Positions 26,929-34,600 of a DNA stretch of 64,000 nt are shown one piece after another. The DNA lies in NCBI GenBank assembly GCA_900317285.1, contig ONGA01000002.1:62001-126000 (forward strand), in the 5' to 3' direction. Below the pieces are notes generated by a model. The model had not been told where the DNA came from. It saw only the letters and a program-made list of their open reading frames with translations, and ran no database searches. The stretch comes from an uncultured Bacteroidales bacterium (GTDB lineage: Bacteria > Bacteroidota > Bacteroidia > Bacteroidales > P3). The translations under genes were made by a program, and so were the position numbers. The stretch's first letter is position 1. The number at the start of each line of letters is the position of its first letter.

Positions 26929-27404
26929 AAAAACTTCGCGAAATACTGGGTTATCTGCTCGGAGGTGTGCTCTTTGTGGGGCTGATGCCGACGGTGATGT
27001 GGCTGGTGTCGGGAATGCCGCCGATAGTGCATATCGGTGCCCTGAGGGCCTCCATCACAGGGCTGCTGATGATGGGCGGTCTAGCATTAAGCATCTGGAC
27101 CATCGTCTATATGAAGCGCCGCGGCAAGGGGAACCCGATGGACGCCTTCGGCCACGAGGTGGCGCCGCGCACGCAACACCTGATGACCGACGGTCCCTAC
27201 CGCCTGAACCGCAACCCCATGCTCACCGGCACGCTGCTCTACCTCGCCGGCGTGGTGGTATGGCTGTGGACCTGGCAGGCGGCAGTGGTCTGGCTGGCCT
27301 TCCTGGCGGTGATGCTGGTGCAGGTAGTCAGCGAGGAGCGCCGCCTGAGCCGCGATTTCGGCGAGGAATACAACGCCTACCGCCGCCGCACCCGCAGGTT
27401 TTAG
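26925..27404 (+). CDS. Isoprenylcysteine carboxyl methyltransferase-family membrane protein
   Basis: 159 residues with about four membrane helices. The C-terminal core carries GPYRLNRNPMLTGTLLYLAG and EERRLSRDFGEEYNAYRRRTRRF, the SAM-binding signature of the ICMT/PEMT family. In bacteria these methylate small or lipid substrates; the substrate here is unknown. Co-transcribed with the lipoprotein upstream through an ATGA overlap. Confidence 0.82.
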   Translation: MKKLREILGYLLGGVLFVGLMPTVMWLVSGMPPIVHIGALRASITGLLMMGGLALSIWTIVYMKRRGKGNPMDAFGHEVAPRTQHLMTDGPYRLNRNPMLTGTLLYLAGVVVWLWTWQAAVVWLAFLAVMLVQVVSEERRLSRDFGEEYNAYRRRTRRF

Positions 27405-27420
27405 AAAAAAAAAAATTATC

Positions 27421-28077
27421 ATGAACATACGATTAGAACAACCAAGTGACTGGCGTGAGGTGGAAAACCTCACGCGAGAAGCGTTCTGGAACATCTACAG
27501 GCCGGGATGCACCGAGCATTATGTGCTCAAACAATATAGAAACAATCCCGACTTCATCCCAGAGCTGGACTTCGTGATGGAGGAACCGGGTACGCAAGCG
27601 TCTCGCCTGCCAAACGGCCGTATCATCGGCCACATCATGTTCTCGAAGGCTGCAATCACCCTCGACGATGGGACGCTATTCCCCTCTTGGACATTCGGTC
27701 CCATCAGCATCCACCCCGACTACAAGCGCAAGGGCTACGGCCTGAAGCTGCTGAGTTATGCAATTGAAAGAGCCAAAGCGATGGGCATTGGTTTGTTGCA
27801 GATGGAGGGCAATATCGACTTTTACCGACACGCAGGCTTCGACCTCGCCAGCAAACACCGTATCCACTATCATGAGATGCCTAAGGAGGATGAGGTTCCC
27901 TTCTTCCTTGCCCAGGAGCTCATCACTGGCTACTGGGGCGACCGCGAGGGTACCTACTGCCCGCCCAAGGGCTACTTCGTCGCCGACGAGAACCCTGAAG
28001 CCTTCGAGACATACGAATCCACCTTCCCGCCAAAGGAGAAACTCCGCCTGCCAGGACAGTTAGGTTATGAAGGATAG
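27421..28077 (+). CDS. GNAT-family N-acetyltransferase
   Basis: 218 residues. The acetyl-CoA binding loop reads SIHPDYKRKGYGLKLLSYAIERAK near residue 100; FYRHAGF near 136 is the usual C-terminal motif. Substrate unknown. Residues about 56-64 (GTQASRLPN) are encoded by a GC-rich palindromic repeat (27588-27610) of the type seen twice upstream of 62050-62107; the insert sits in a loop between two strands. Its last 11 bases overlap the next reading frame. Confidence 0.85.
   Translation: MNIRLEQPSDWREVENLTREAFWNIYRPGCTEHYVLKQYRNNPDFIPELDFVMEEPGTQASRLPNGRIIGHIMFSKAAITLDDGTLFPSWTFGPISIHPDYKRKGYGLKLLSYAIERAKAMGIGLLQMEGNIDFYRHAGFDLASKHRIHYHEMPKEDEVPFFLAQELITGYWGDREGTYCPPKGYFVADENPEAFETYESTFPPKEKLRLPGQLGYEG
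27588..27610 (+). repeat. Family D palindromic repeat, in frame in a GNAT gene
   Basis: GGGTACGCAAGCG, then TCT, then CGCCTGC. One base differs from the perfect GCAGGCG-TCT-CGCCTGC palindrome present twice at 62050-62107. Confidence 0.7.
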
Positions 28078-28285
28078 AAAGAACGGCATCAATGAGTTCT
28101 ACGTGGCTGGGGCTGATGCTACGGCCTGCGTGAAATCGACGTGTTTCAACATGGCCAAAGCTGGTTTCACGGTACATGTCCTCTCCGACTGCGTTACCAG
28201 CTACGACATGAAGAAGCTCCCGGAGATGCTCGCCTACTACGAAAGCAAAGGCTGTGAGGTGAAGAAACTTTTAGAATACAAATGA
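28067..28285 (+). pseudogene. C-terminal fragment of a cysteine hydrolase (isochorismatase-like)
   Basis: 72 residues matching only the last third of isochorismatase/nicotinamidase-type hydrolases: FYVAGADATACVKSTCFNMA holds the catalytic cysteine, but the N-terminal Asp and Lys of the triad are missing. The frame begins inside the GNAT gene and ends with an ATGA overlap with the next gene, so it could still be translated. Intact relatives are about 180-200 residues. A deletion that joined the GNAT gene to this remnant is the simplest reading. Confidence 0.6.
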
Positions 28286-28668
28286 ATATGTGCTATAGAG
28301 AAGAGGCCATCGAATGTGTAAAGGATCATGTTCTCCAGATACACAAGCAAATATATGCCAAATATAATGGGGATTTTGACAGAATCTATACGGAGGGGTA
28401 CAACAACAAGTCCTATACGGGTAGGGTGATTGAGCCAGGAAAGATTTATGAACTGAGTTATCTGGAATGTACGTGCCCTAAAGTTAAATGTGGGCTGAGA
28501 ACCCATCCACAGCAGTGTGAGTGCTCACGACAGAGCATTCTATATATCCTGTCGCAACTTGAACCGAACAGTCATTTCGAGGTTCAGATTGAGAATACAA
28601 TTCTTAGGGGGAGCGACCGCTGTACATTCCGAATAACAAGACATGCAAACATAAAACGAACAGATTGA
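28282..28668 (+). CDS. Small cysteine-rich protein, possibly DUF6144-like
   Basis: 128 residues, no signal peptide. Cysteine pattern ECTCPKVKCGL then QQCECSRQSILYILSQLEP, followed by ILRGSDRCTFRI. This resembles the C-terminal half of DUF6144 / amino-thiazoline hydrolase-like proteins; I am not sure of the family. If so, the N-terminal half is reduced. It starts at an ATGA overlap with the hydrolase remnant. Confidence 0.5.
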   Translation: MNMCYREEAIECVKDHVLQIHKQIYAKYNGDFDRIYTEGYNNKSYTGRVIEPGKIYELSYLECTCPKVKCGLRTHPQQCECSRQSILYILSQLEPNSHFEVQIENTILRGSDRCTFRITRHANIKRTD

Positions 28669-28694
28669 AAAAACGTTAAAGTTTGTTAAAGTCC

Positions 28695-28727
28695 TTGACT
28701 CGTCCCTTAGGTCATGCATTAACTTTG
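28695..28727 (+). promoter_or_regulatory. Promoter of the MerR-family gene
   Basis: TTG at 28695-28697, a 22-base spacer containing the short palindrome CCTTAGG, then TAACTTTG at 28720-28727. A long spacer with a central dyad is usual for MerR-activated promoters, so autoregulation is possible. Confidence 0.4.
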
Positions 28728-28760
28728 CAGCCGATATCAAACAAGCATTATTATCGTACG

Positions 28761-29588
28761 ATGATGATTTACAAACAAAAACTAACAATCGGAGAGTTCT
28801 CAAAGTTGATGCAGACGACCGTAAAAACCTTGCGCCACTACGAACAGAAGGGTTTATTGCTGCCCAACGAGGTGGACGAGTGGACGGGCTACCGCTACTA
28901 CAGCATCGAGCAGATGCAGCGGTTGCAAAACATCCGCGACCTGCAGCGCCTCGGTTTCTCGCTTGAGGAAATCAAGGACCTGCTGGACGACGACTCGTCC
29001 ACGCCCAGCATCCGGCAGATGGACGAGAAAATCAGCGAGACGGAACGGCAGTTACGGCAACTGGTTGCCCGTCGCGAAAAGCTGCTCAGCTGGAGGGACT
29101 CCCGCAAACAAATCACAACAATGGAAAAGTTTAGCATTCAAAGCCTCCCGTCAATCATCGTTGCCTCGCACCGCGAGGTCATCCCCAACTACGCCGCCAT
29201 CGGTCCGATGTGCTACGAGAAAATCGGTCCCGAGATGCAGCGCCTCGGCTGCAAGTGTCCGCCGCTGGGCTACTGCTTCACCGTGGAGCACAACAAGGAG
29301 TACACGCCGACAGACATTGACATCGAGTACTGCGAGCAGGTGGAGGAGATGGGCACCGACAGCGCCATCATCCAGTTCAAGCGGCTGCCCGAGGTACCCA
29401 AGGCTCTCTGCATGAAGCACGTCGGTCCCTACGAACGTTTCTACGAGTCGTATGTCGAGGCCTTCCGCTACATTGAGGAGCAAGGCTACCGGGTTGTCGG
29501 CCAGCACCGCACATGCTACATCGATGGTGCCTGGAACCAGAAAGACCCCGAGAAGTGGCTGTCTTTGATACAGATACCCATAGAGTGA
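28761..29588 (+). CDS. MerR-family transcriptional regulator with GyrI-like effector domain
   Basis: 275 residues from ATG at 28761; the earlier in-frame ATG at 28683 lies upstream of the promoter box. N-terminal MerR HTH (LTIGEFSKLMQTTVKTLRHYEQKGLL), then a coiled-coil dimerisation segment (about 75-115), then a GyrI-like ligand-binding domain (about 125-275, with HVGPYERFYESYVEAF). This matches BmrR/TipA-type regulators that sense small, often cationic or hydrophobic molecules. No transporter is adjacent. A terminator-like hairpin follows. Confidence 0.88.
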   Translation: MMIYKQKLTIGEFSKLMQTTVKTLRHYEQKGLLLPNEVDEWTGYRYYSIEQMQRLQNIRDLQRLGFSLEEIKDLLDDDSSTPSIRQMDEKISETERQLRQLVARREKLLSWRDSRKQITTMEKFSIQSLPSIIVASHREVIPNYAAIGPMCYEKIGPEMQRLGCKCPPLGYCFTVEHNKEYTPTDIDIEYCEQVEEMGTDSAIIQFKRLPEVPKALCMKHVGPYERFYESYVEAFRYIEEQGYRVVGQHRTCYIDGAWNQKDPEKWLSLIQIPIE

Positions 29589-29601
29589 GTGGTTGATATT
29601 C

Positions 29602-29633
29602 GAAAGCCAAGGCGAGAAACAGCCTTGGCTTTC
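29602..29633 (+). terminator. Hairpin after the MerR-family gene
   Basis: Perfect 12-base stem GAAAGCCAAGGC (29602-29613) with GCCTTGGCTTTC (29622-29633), loop of eight. Only a short T run, so strength is uncertain. Confidence 0.65.
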
Positions 29634-29677
29634 GTCTACTGCTACAATAAAAACCATCAGCGTTCCGTTAATACTGC

Positions 29678-30481
29678 ATGTCCGAACATTGGGAGATATA
29701 CGCCGACTGGAACCCGTGGCACGGATGCACCAAGATCAGCCCTGGATGCAAGTACTGCTATGTCTACCGGCAGGACGAGATGTATGGCAGCGAGATATCG
29801 AGCAGTGAGTGCAGGAAGACCGGCAATTTCAACCTTCCCATTAAGAAAAAGCGCGACAAGTCGTGGAAGATAGCGGGCGGCAAGGTGGTCTTCACCTGCT
29901 TCACTTCCGATTTCCTGCTGCAGGACGCCGACCCGTGGCGCCCCGAATGCTGGGAGATGATGCGGCTGCGGAGCGACCTCTGGTTTTTCTTCTTCACCAA
30001 GCGCATCGACCGCTTCATGCAGTGCGTGCCCGACGATTGGGGCGACGGCTACGAGAACGTCATCGTGGGCTGCACCGTCGAGAACCAGGCAATGGCCGAC
30101 TACCGCCTGCCCATCTTCCGCTCGCTGCCCATCCGCCACAAGGCCATCATCGCCTCGCCGCTGCTGACTGCGATGAACCTCACGCCGTGGCTCGACGAGA
30201 CGATAGAGGAGGTGTCTGTAGGGGGCGAGTCGGGTGCCGACGCGAGGCCATGCGACTACGACTGGGTGATCTCCCTCCGCGAGCAGTGCGTGGCGAAAGG
30301 CGTCCCATTCCGCTTCCACCAGACGGGTGCCCATTTCGTCAAGGATGGCAAGCTGTACCGTGTGCGCCGCTGCCACCAGCTCAGCCAGGCCCACAAAGCC
30401 AACATCGACTACAAGATAGGCCGCTATCTGGTGCCCGAGACGGTGCGGTTCCAATGGAAAGATTCCGACTACCACGATTAA
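29678..30481 (+). CDS. DUF5131 family protein (phage Gp37/Gp68-like, radical-SAM-like cysteines)
   Basis: 267 residues. The N-terminal WNPWHGCTKISPGCKYCYVYR carries the three-cysteine pattern of this family, which is frequent in phages and mobile islands and is related to radical SAM proteins. Further blocks: TCFTSDFLLQDADPWRPECW near residue 70, WFFFFTKRIDRF, and SVGGESGADARPCDYDW near 190. The reaction is unknown. It lies upstream of the methylase/DUF262 cassette, separated by about 450 bases and its own promoter. Confidence 0.85.
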   Translation: MSEHWEIYADWNPWHGCTKISPGCKYCYVYRQDEMYGSEISSSECRKTGNFNLPIKKKRDKSWKIAGGKVVFTCFTSDFLLQDADPWRPECWEMMRLRSDLWFFFFTKRIDRFMQCVPDDWGDGYENVIVGCTVENQAMADYRLPIFRSLPIRHKAIIASPLLTAMNLTPWLDETIEEVSVGGESGADARPCDYDWVISLREQCVAKGVPFRFHQTGAHFVKDGKLYRVRRCHQLSQAHKANIDYKIGRYLVPETVRFQWKDSDYHD

Positions 30482-30938
30482 CGGGACAGCCGTATCAGCG
30501 CGGAGCCGATGGCGCTCTTGCCTTTGCTACGCCTTATTCTCCCCTAACGCCCCCTGCATTAATGCATTCCCACATTCACGCATTCTTTCTCCTTTCGGTG
30601 TCCACACTGCCATTTTCAACCACCGTTGAGATAATATTTTGCCAAACGGAGAAAAAAACATATCTCTACATCGTGAAAGAAAAGATGATTCACCCTATAC
30701 TATCTTCTCTACCTCCTCTCTACCTCTTCTCTACCTTTTCTCTACATCAACACTACAAAAAATGTAGACAGGAAGCAGACATAAACCATAGAAAATCTAT
30801 CGATATTTACTCACGCCATCACGACGGTAACCGCAAGTCCCTGTCTCTCGCCAGCCCCTCGGCAACCATTTTATCGCGTTATTACCATTTCCAACACCCG
30901 TCGAAAAAAAAACATTTTGCCATTCCAGAAAAAAAGTG
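30482..30938. other. Intergenic stretch with CTCTACCT-type tandem repeats
   Basis: No supported gene in 457 bases. 30700-30746 holds a degenerate tandem run of CTCTACCT/TCTCTACC units. An open frame that crosses this region from 29863 in another phase has atypical composition and was not accepted. Confidence 0.6.
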
Positions 30939-30946
30939 TATTTTTG
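30915..30946 (+). promoter_or_regulatory. Strong Bacteroidota-type promoter of the structured leader and methylase operon
   Basis: TTTTG at 30915-30919, 19-base spacer, TATTTTTG at 30939-30946. The transcript should start near 30951-30953, giving a leader of roughly 295 bases before the ATG at 31247. Confidence 0.75.
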
Positions 30947-30951
30947 CACCC

Positions 30952-31246
30952 GAAATGCCTCGAGAGTGAGAGGCTGAAAGAATGATTATTAACAGCATTA
31001 CTATTATTCGCGTTCAAATCAAAAGCGTAGGAAACTGGAGATTTTAATTTCGGATAATAGTTCACGGAGAGTGGACGTGCTCCTATTGTACTGTATGACC
31101 GTATGCTTGCACCTATAAGGTGTAGGCTTCTAACAGTACAGCGGGGTTTCTTCCTACGCTCCCCGTGAACGCGATAGAAAGGTCTGCACCTTTCTTATAT
31201 CCGTCATTAGTGATTGGTAGCAATGCACAAAACGCTACCAATCAAT
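30952..31246 (+). ncRNA. Long structured leader RNA with pseudoknot (unassigned; cis-regulatory or stand-alone RNA)
   Basis: Pairings found by reading: (a) GCCTC...GAGGC small hairpin near 30957-30974; (b) 31000-31010 with 31051-31061, 11 bp with one G-U; (c) 31024-31033 AGCGTAGGAA, inside loop b, with 31151-31160 TTCCTACGCT, perfect 10 bp; (d) 31060-31067 GTTCACGG with 31163-31170 CCGTGAAC, perfect 8 bp; (e) 31087-31094 with 31133-31140, perfect 8 bp; (f) 31105-31114 with 31118-31127, 10 bp including G-U; (g) 31176-31183 with 31188-31195, 8 bp. Pairings c and d cross, so they form a pseudoknot or are alternatives. I do not recognise it as tmRNA, RNase P RNA, SRP RNA or a known riboswitch. 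Confidence 0.6.
31212..31243 (+). promoter_or_regulatory. Perfect hairpin abutting the methylase start codon
   Basis: GATTGGTAGC (31212-31221) pairs with GCTACCAATC (31234-31243), loop of 12; the methylase ATG is at 31247. It could occlude ribosome entry, or as DNA serve as an operator for self-repression. Confidence 0.65.
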
Positions 31247-32338
31247 ATGGCAAATACCACATTGACCAATGCCCGCGAGGCAAAACAAGATGAGTTTTAC
31301 ACTCAGTACTACGACATAGAGCGCGAGGTGGAGGCATACCTCGACTACAACCCTGATGTCTTTAGGGGCAAGACCGTGCTGCTGCCCTGCGACGACCCGG
31401 AGTGGAGCAATTTCACCAAGTACTTTGCTCAGAATTTCGAACGACTTGGGCTGAAGAAACTCATCAGCACCAGCTATGCTGTAGAGCGCAAGCAGGAACG
31501 CTACGGGGTGCAACTCTCGCTTTTCGAGACAGAATTCGAAACCAAATCGCCAAAATATGACAAGAAAAAAACACGTTCTCATGGCAAGATATTTGTCCTT
31601 GACCGTGATGAAAATGGAGACCGTCGTATCGATATAGACGACTTGAAGTGGGACTACCTGAAAGACGACGGTGATTTCCGCAGCAAAGAGGTAACAAAGC
31701 TCCGTGATGAAGCAGATGTCATTGTTACTAATCCGCCGTTCTCGTTATTTCGAGAGTTCTTTGCTTGGATTATTAATTCAAACAAACAATTTCTGTTGAT
31801 TAGCAACAAAAATTGTATCACCTATAAAGAGGTGTTCCCTTACATTAAAGCAGGTCAAATGTGGACAGGAAAGACATCAATGAGCCAGGATATATTGTTC
31901 AAAATTCCACTAGAACTACAACAGCAATTCGTTACTGACGGAAAAGCAGGAAGCAAATACAAGGTGGTAAATGGAGAGATATTAGGCCGTTCTCCAAGTG
32001 TGTGGTTCACCAACCTCGACCACGGTCGCCGTCACCAGCCGTTAGAACTTATGACAATGGAGGACAACCTCAAATACAGCAAACACAAAGACCTCAAGGA
32101 GAAGCATGCCTATGAGCAGTACGACAACTGCGATGCCATAGAGGTGCCATACTCCGATGCCATCCCTGCCGAATATGAGGGGATGATGGGTGTGCCTATC
32201 TCGTTTCTCGACAAGCACTGCGTTGAGCAGTACGACATTATCGGCCTTGACGACGACAAACCCATCTGGCGTGGCAAGGGTCCAAGCCTGTATGGCAAAG
32301 TATTATACCGCAGAATAATCATCCGCAAAAAACAATAA
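31247..32338 (+). CDS. EcoRI-type adenine-specific DNA methyltransferase
   Basis: 363 residues from ATG at 31247. The start was chosen because MANTTLTNAREAKQDEFYTQYYDIE aligns with the start of M.EcoRI, including the DEFYTQYxDIE block; in-frame starts at 31214 and 31223 fall inside the hairpin. PCDDPEWSNFTKYFAQNFERLGLKK follows, and the catalytic motif IV is NPPF (VIVTNPPFSLFREFF near residue 165). It methylates adenine in DNA; the target site is unknown. First gene of a tight three-gene unit (gaps of 4 and 3 bases). No EcoRI-like nuclease is adjacent. Confidence 0.88.
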   Translation: MANTTLTNAREAKQDEFYTQYYDIEREVEAYLDYNPDVFRGKTVLLPCDDPEWSNFTKYFAQNFERLGLKKLISTSYAVERKQERYGVQLSLFETEFETKSPKYDKKKTRSHGKIFVLDRDENGDRRIDIDDLKWDYLKDDGDFRSKEVTKLRDEADVIVTNPPFSLFREFFAWIINSNKQFLLISNKNCITYKEVFPYIKAGQMWTGKTSMSQDILFKIPLELQQQFVTDGKAGSKYKVVNGEILGRSPSVWFTNLDHGRRHQPLELMTMEDNLKYSKHKDLKEKHAYEQYDNCDAIEVPYSDAIPAEYEGMMGVPISFLDKHCVEQYDIIGLDDDKPIWRGKGPSLYGKVLYRRIIIRKKQ

Positions 32339-32342
32339 TATC

Positions 32343-32567
32343 ATGAACGCACAAGGAAGAAAAGAAATTGCGAAGTACATTGCTTCGCTAAATGAAATCA
32401 AAGACAAACTCGACTCCATGAGGGACGACGAGGAAATGAAGTATGACAACATGCCCGAAGGCTTGCAAGACAGCGAGCGCGGCGAACAGATGCAAGAAGC
32501 CATCGACGCTCTGGAAAACGCTTGCACCGGTCTTGATGAGGCCATCGACAGCCTGAAGGAGATTTAA
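32343..32567 (+). CDS. Small acidic helical protein, function unknown
   Basis: 74 residues, strongly acidic, predicted almost wholly alpha-helical (KEIAKYIASLNEIKDKLDSM, EQMQEAIDALENACTGLDEA). No signal peptide or membrane segment. It sits between the methylase and the DUF262-HNH gene with gaps of 4 and 3 bases, so it belongs to the same operon; its size, charge and place suggest an accessory or inhibitor/DNA-mimic role, but nothing in the sequence proves it. Confidence 0.7.
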   Translation: MNAQGRKEIAKYIASLNEIKDKLDSMRDDEEMKYDNMPEGLQDSERGEQMQEAIDALENACTGLDEAIDSLKEI

Positions 32568-32570
32568 GAC

Positions 32571-33734
32571 ATGAAGACCGAATTGAAACAGTACACCATC
32601 GCCGAATTGTGCGACGGGTTTGTGTACAACGAACTGGAGGAGAAAGGTCTGTATGGTCTTTCTGGCAGGTTAACCATTCAGCCGGAGTACCAACGAAATT
32701 ATCTGTATGCCGAGGACAACGGCAAGAAGGAGGTGGCTGTCATTGACTCCGTGTTGAAACAATATCCGTTGGGATTGCTTTACTTCAACCGTCTGCCTGA
32801 CGGCAGGTTGGAGGTGCTAGACGGACAACAGCGTATCACTTCGCTTGGACGTTTCCTCACCGACAAGTTTTCGGTGATGAGCAACGATTTACCCTATCGC
32901 TTTCATGCCCTGCCGAAAGACAAGCAGACGCTGATTGAGAATACCTCACTGCTTGTGTATGAGTGCGAGGGTACTGAAAGCGAGATAAAGCAATGGTTTC
33001 AGACCATCAACATTGCAGGCATACCACTTAACGAACAGGAGGAGCTGAACGCCGTCTATAGTGGCCCGTTTGTTACCAAAGCTCGTTCTGTATTCTCCAA
33101 TAGTCGCAACTCCAATGTTCAGAAATGGAGTGCATACGTTCGTGGTTCTGTAAAGCGTCAGGAAATTCTAAACACCGCCCTTAGCTGGGTAAGTCACGAT
33201 CAAGTGGAGGAATATATGCAGACTCACCGCCACGACACACAGATTGATGAGTTGCAAGCACATTTCAATGATGTAATTGCATGGGTGGAGAGCATATTTG
33301 CAGACTGTTACAATGAAATGTGTGGCCTGAAGTGGGGACAGTTGTATGACGAATACCACAACACGCCATATAACCAAAAGGAGATGACAAGGAAAGCTGC
33401 CGAACTGATGGACGACCTTTGTGTGAAAAACCACAAAGGTATCTTCGAATACCTATTGGGTGGCGAACAAGATACCCGATTGTTGGATGTCCGCGTTTTT
33501 GACGATGCAACCAAACGGCGCGTCTACAAACGCCAAACCGAAGACGCTCGCCGCAGAGGTATTAGCAACTGTCCCCTGTGTGCCATGGGCCATGAAGCCC
33601 GTCGCAACAAAATCTGGACAGAAAAGGAAATGGATGCCGATCATGTGGAAGCTTGGAGCAAAGGAGGCTCCACCACTGAAGACAACTGCCAAATGCTCTG
33701 CCTTACCCACAACCGGGCAAAAGGCAACAAATAA
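32571..33734 (+). CDS. DUF262 (ParB/Srx-like) protein with C-terminal HNH nuclease domain
   Basis: 387 residues. The N-terminal DUF262 domain has [11 protein letters not shown] near residue 38 and the hallmark [17 protein letters not shown] near 80, a motif that in GmrSD- and BrxU-type proteins binds and hydrolyses nucleotides. The C-terminal HNH domain has paired cysteines [17 protein letters not shown] near 333, then [15 protein letters not shown] and [11 protein letters not shown]. Together these resemble type IV restriction proteins. The operon partner is an adenine methylase, so self-protection by methylation, or targeting of modified DNA, are both possible. A terminator follows. Confidence 0.88.
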   Translation: MKTELKQYTIAELCDGFVYNELEEKGLYGLSGRLTIQPEYQRNYLYAEDNGKKEVAVIDSVLKQYPLGLLYFNRLPDGRLEVLDGQQRITSLGRFLTDKFSVMSNDLPYRFHALPKDKQTLIENTSLLVYECEGTESEIKQWFQTINIAGIPLNEQEELNAVYSGPFVTKARSVFSNSRNSNVQKWSAYVRGSVKRQEILNTALSWVSHDQVEEYMQTHRHDTQIDELQAHFNDVIAWVESIFADCYNEMCGLKWGQLYDEYHNTPYNQKEMTRKAAELMDDLCVKNHKGIFEYLLGGEQDTRLLDVRVFDDATKRRVYKRQTEDARRRGISNCPLCAMGHEARRNKIWTEKEMDADHVEAWSKGGSTTEDNCQMLCLTHNRAKGNK

Positions 33735-33756
33735 CATTTTCAACATAGAACCGACA

Positions 33757-33789
33757 AAGCCTCTTATTTCAACCAGAAGGGGCTTTTTT
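33757..33789 (+). terminator. Terminator of the methylase/DUF262-HNH operon
   Basis: AAGCCTCTT (33757-33765) pairs with AAGGGGCTT (33777-33785, one G-U), then a T run, 23 bases past the stop. Confidence 0.85.
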
Positions 33790-33801
33790 CGTCACAATAA
33801 C

Positions 33802-33831
33802 TTGCCCATACAAAAAAAAGTTGTATTTTTG
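33802..33831 (+). promoter_or_regulatory. Promoter upstream of the rhuM remnant
   Basis: TTG at 33802-33804, 19-base spacer, TATTTTTG at 33824-33831. Confidence 0.6.
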
Positions 33832-33928
33832 CAGCACGAATCGAATTATAAAAAGCATGAACTCCATCCTACGCCACAAGTAATACATACCGCAACTACA
33901 CCACCCCAAAGAATAAAAAAACGCCAAA

Positions 33929-34581
33929 ATGGAATCACACAATATAGATAATAAAAAGACTATCGTCCCGCAGGAAATGATTATCTACCAATCCGAGGAT
34001 GGGGCGGTGAAGGTGGATGTGCAGATGGCCGATGAGACAGTCTGGCTGACCATTGACGGAATGGTCAATCTGTTTGGCAAGTCGCGTTCTACCATCAACG
34101 AACATATCCTGCATATTTTCGAAGAAGGTGAACTGAGCCGAGACGAGTCGGTAAGAAAAATCGGAAATTCCGATTTTTCTACCAAACCGACCAACTACTG
34201 ATGGGACAGATTGTATCGGGATACCTTGACTTCGCCGAGCGTCAGGCCGAACGGCAAAAAGCCATGACGATGAAAGATTGGGCAACTCACTTGGACAACA
34301 TTCTGACAATGAGTGGCGAAAAACTGCTCCAAGGTGCAGGCAAGGTATCGCACCAAGAAGCCATCGACCATGCCACACAAGAATACAAAAAGTACCAGCA
34401 ACGCACATTGAGCCAAGTGGAGAAAGATTACCTTGACAATATAAAATCTTTACCAACAAATAAACGTCATCTTCTATTGAATTTCGCAAATATCATACGA
34501 CCATTTCTTATACCCCACAAGCAATTCATGTCGCGGCTGCAAGACAGGCAAATATTTCGTGCCGGAAACGATAAAATTTGA
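33929..34581 (+). pseudogene. Virulence RhuM-family gene, internally deleted and frameshifted
   Basis: Bases 33929-34201 encode the N-terminal part of RhuM (IIYQSEDGAVKVDVQMADET, LFGKSRSTINEHI) and stop at KPTNY. A second frame from 34201 encodes the family's C-terminal part (QIVSGYLDFAERQAERQKAM, EKDYLDNIKSL). About 150 central residues are absent and the two parts are in different phases, joined as TGATG. Intact relatives are near 330 residues. The last 40 residues of the second part do not look like the family. RhuM genes are typical of islands and restriction loci. Confidence 0.75.
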
Positions 34582-34600
34582 ATGGAAAGCAGTGACTATC

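Noticed and set aside
29863..30969. Apparent 368-codon gene overlapping the DUF5131 gene and running through the CTCTACCT array
   Set aside because: It is out of phase with DUF5131, Arg/Pro-rich and low complexity; typical of a shadow frame.
31024..31160. Retron msr/msd reading: flanking 10-base complementary ends (AGCGTAGGAA/TTCCTACGCT) around internal hairpins
   Set aside because: No reverse transcriptase gene is present in the window, and the ends cross another strong pairing. A leader or unknown RNA fits better.
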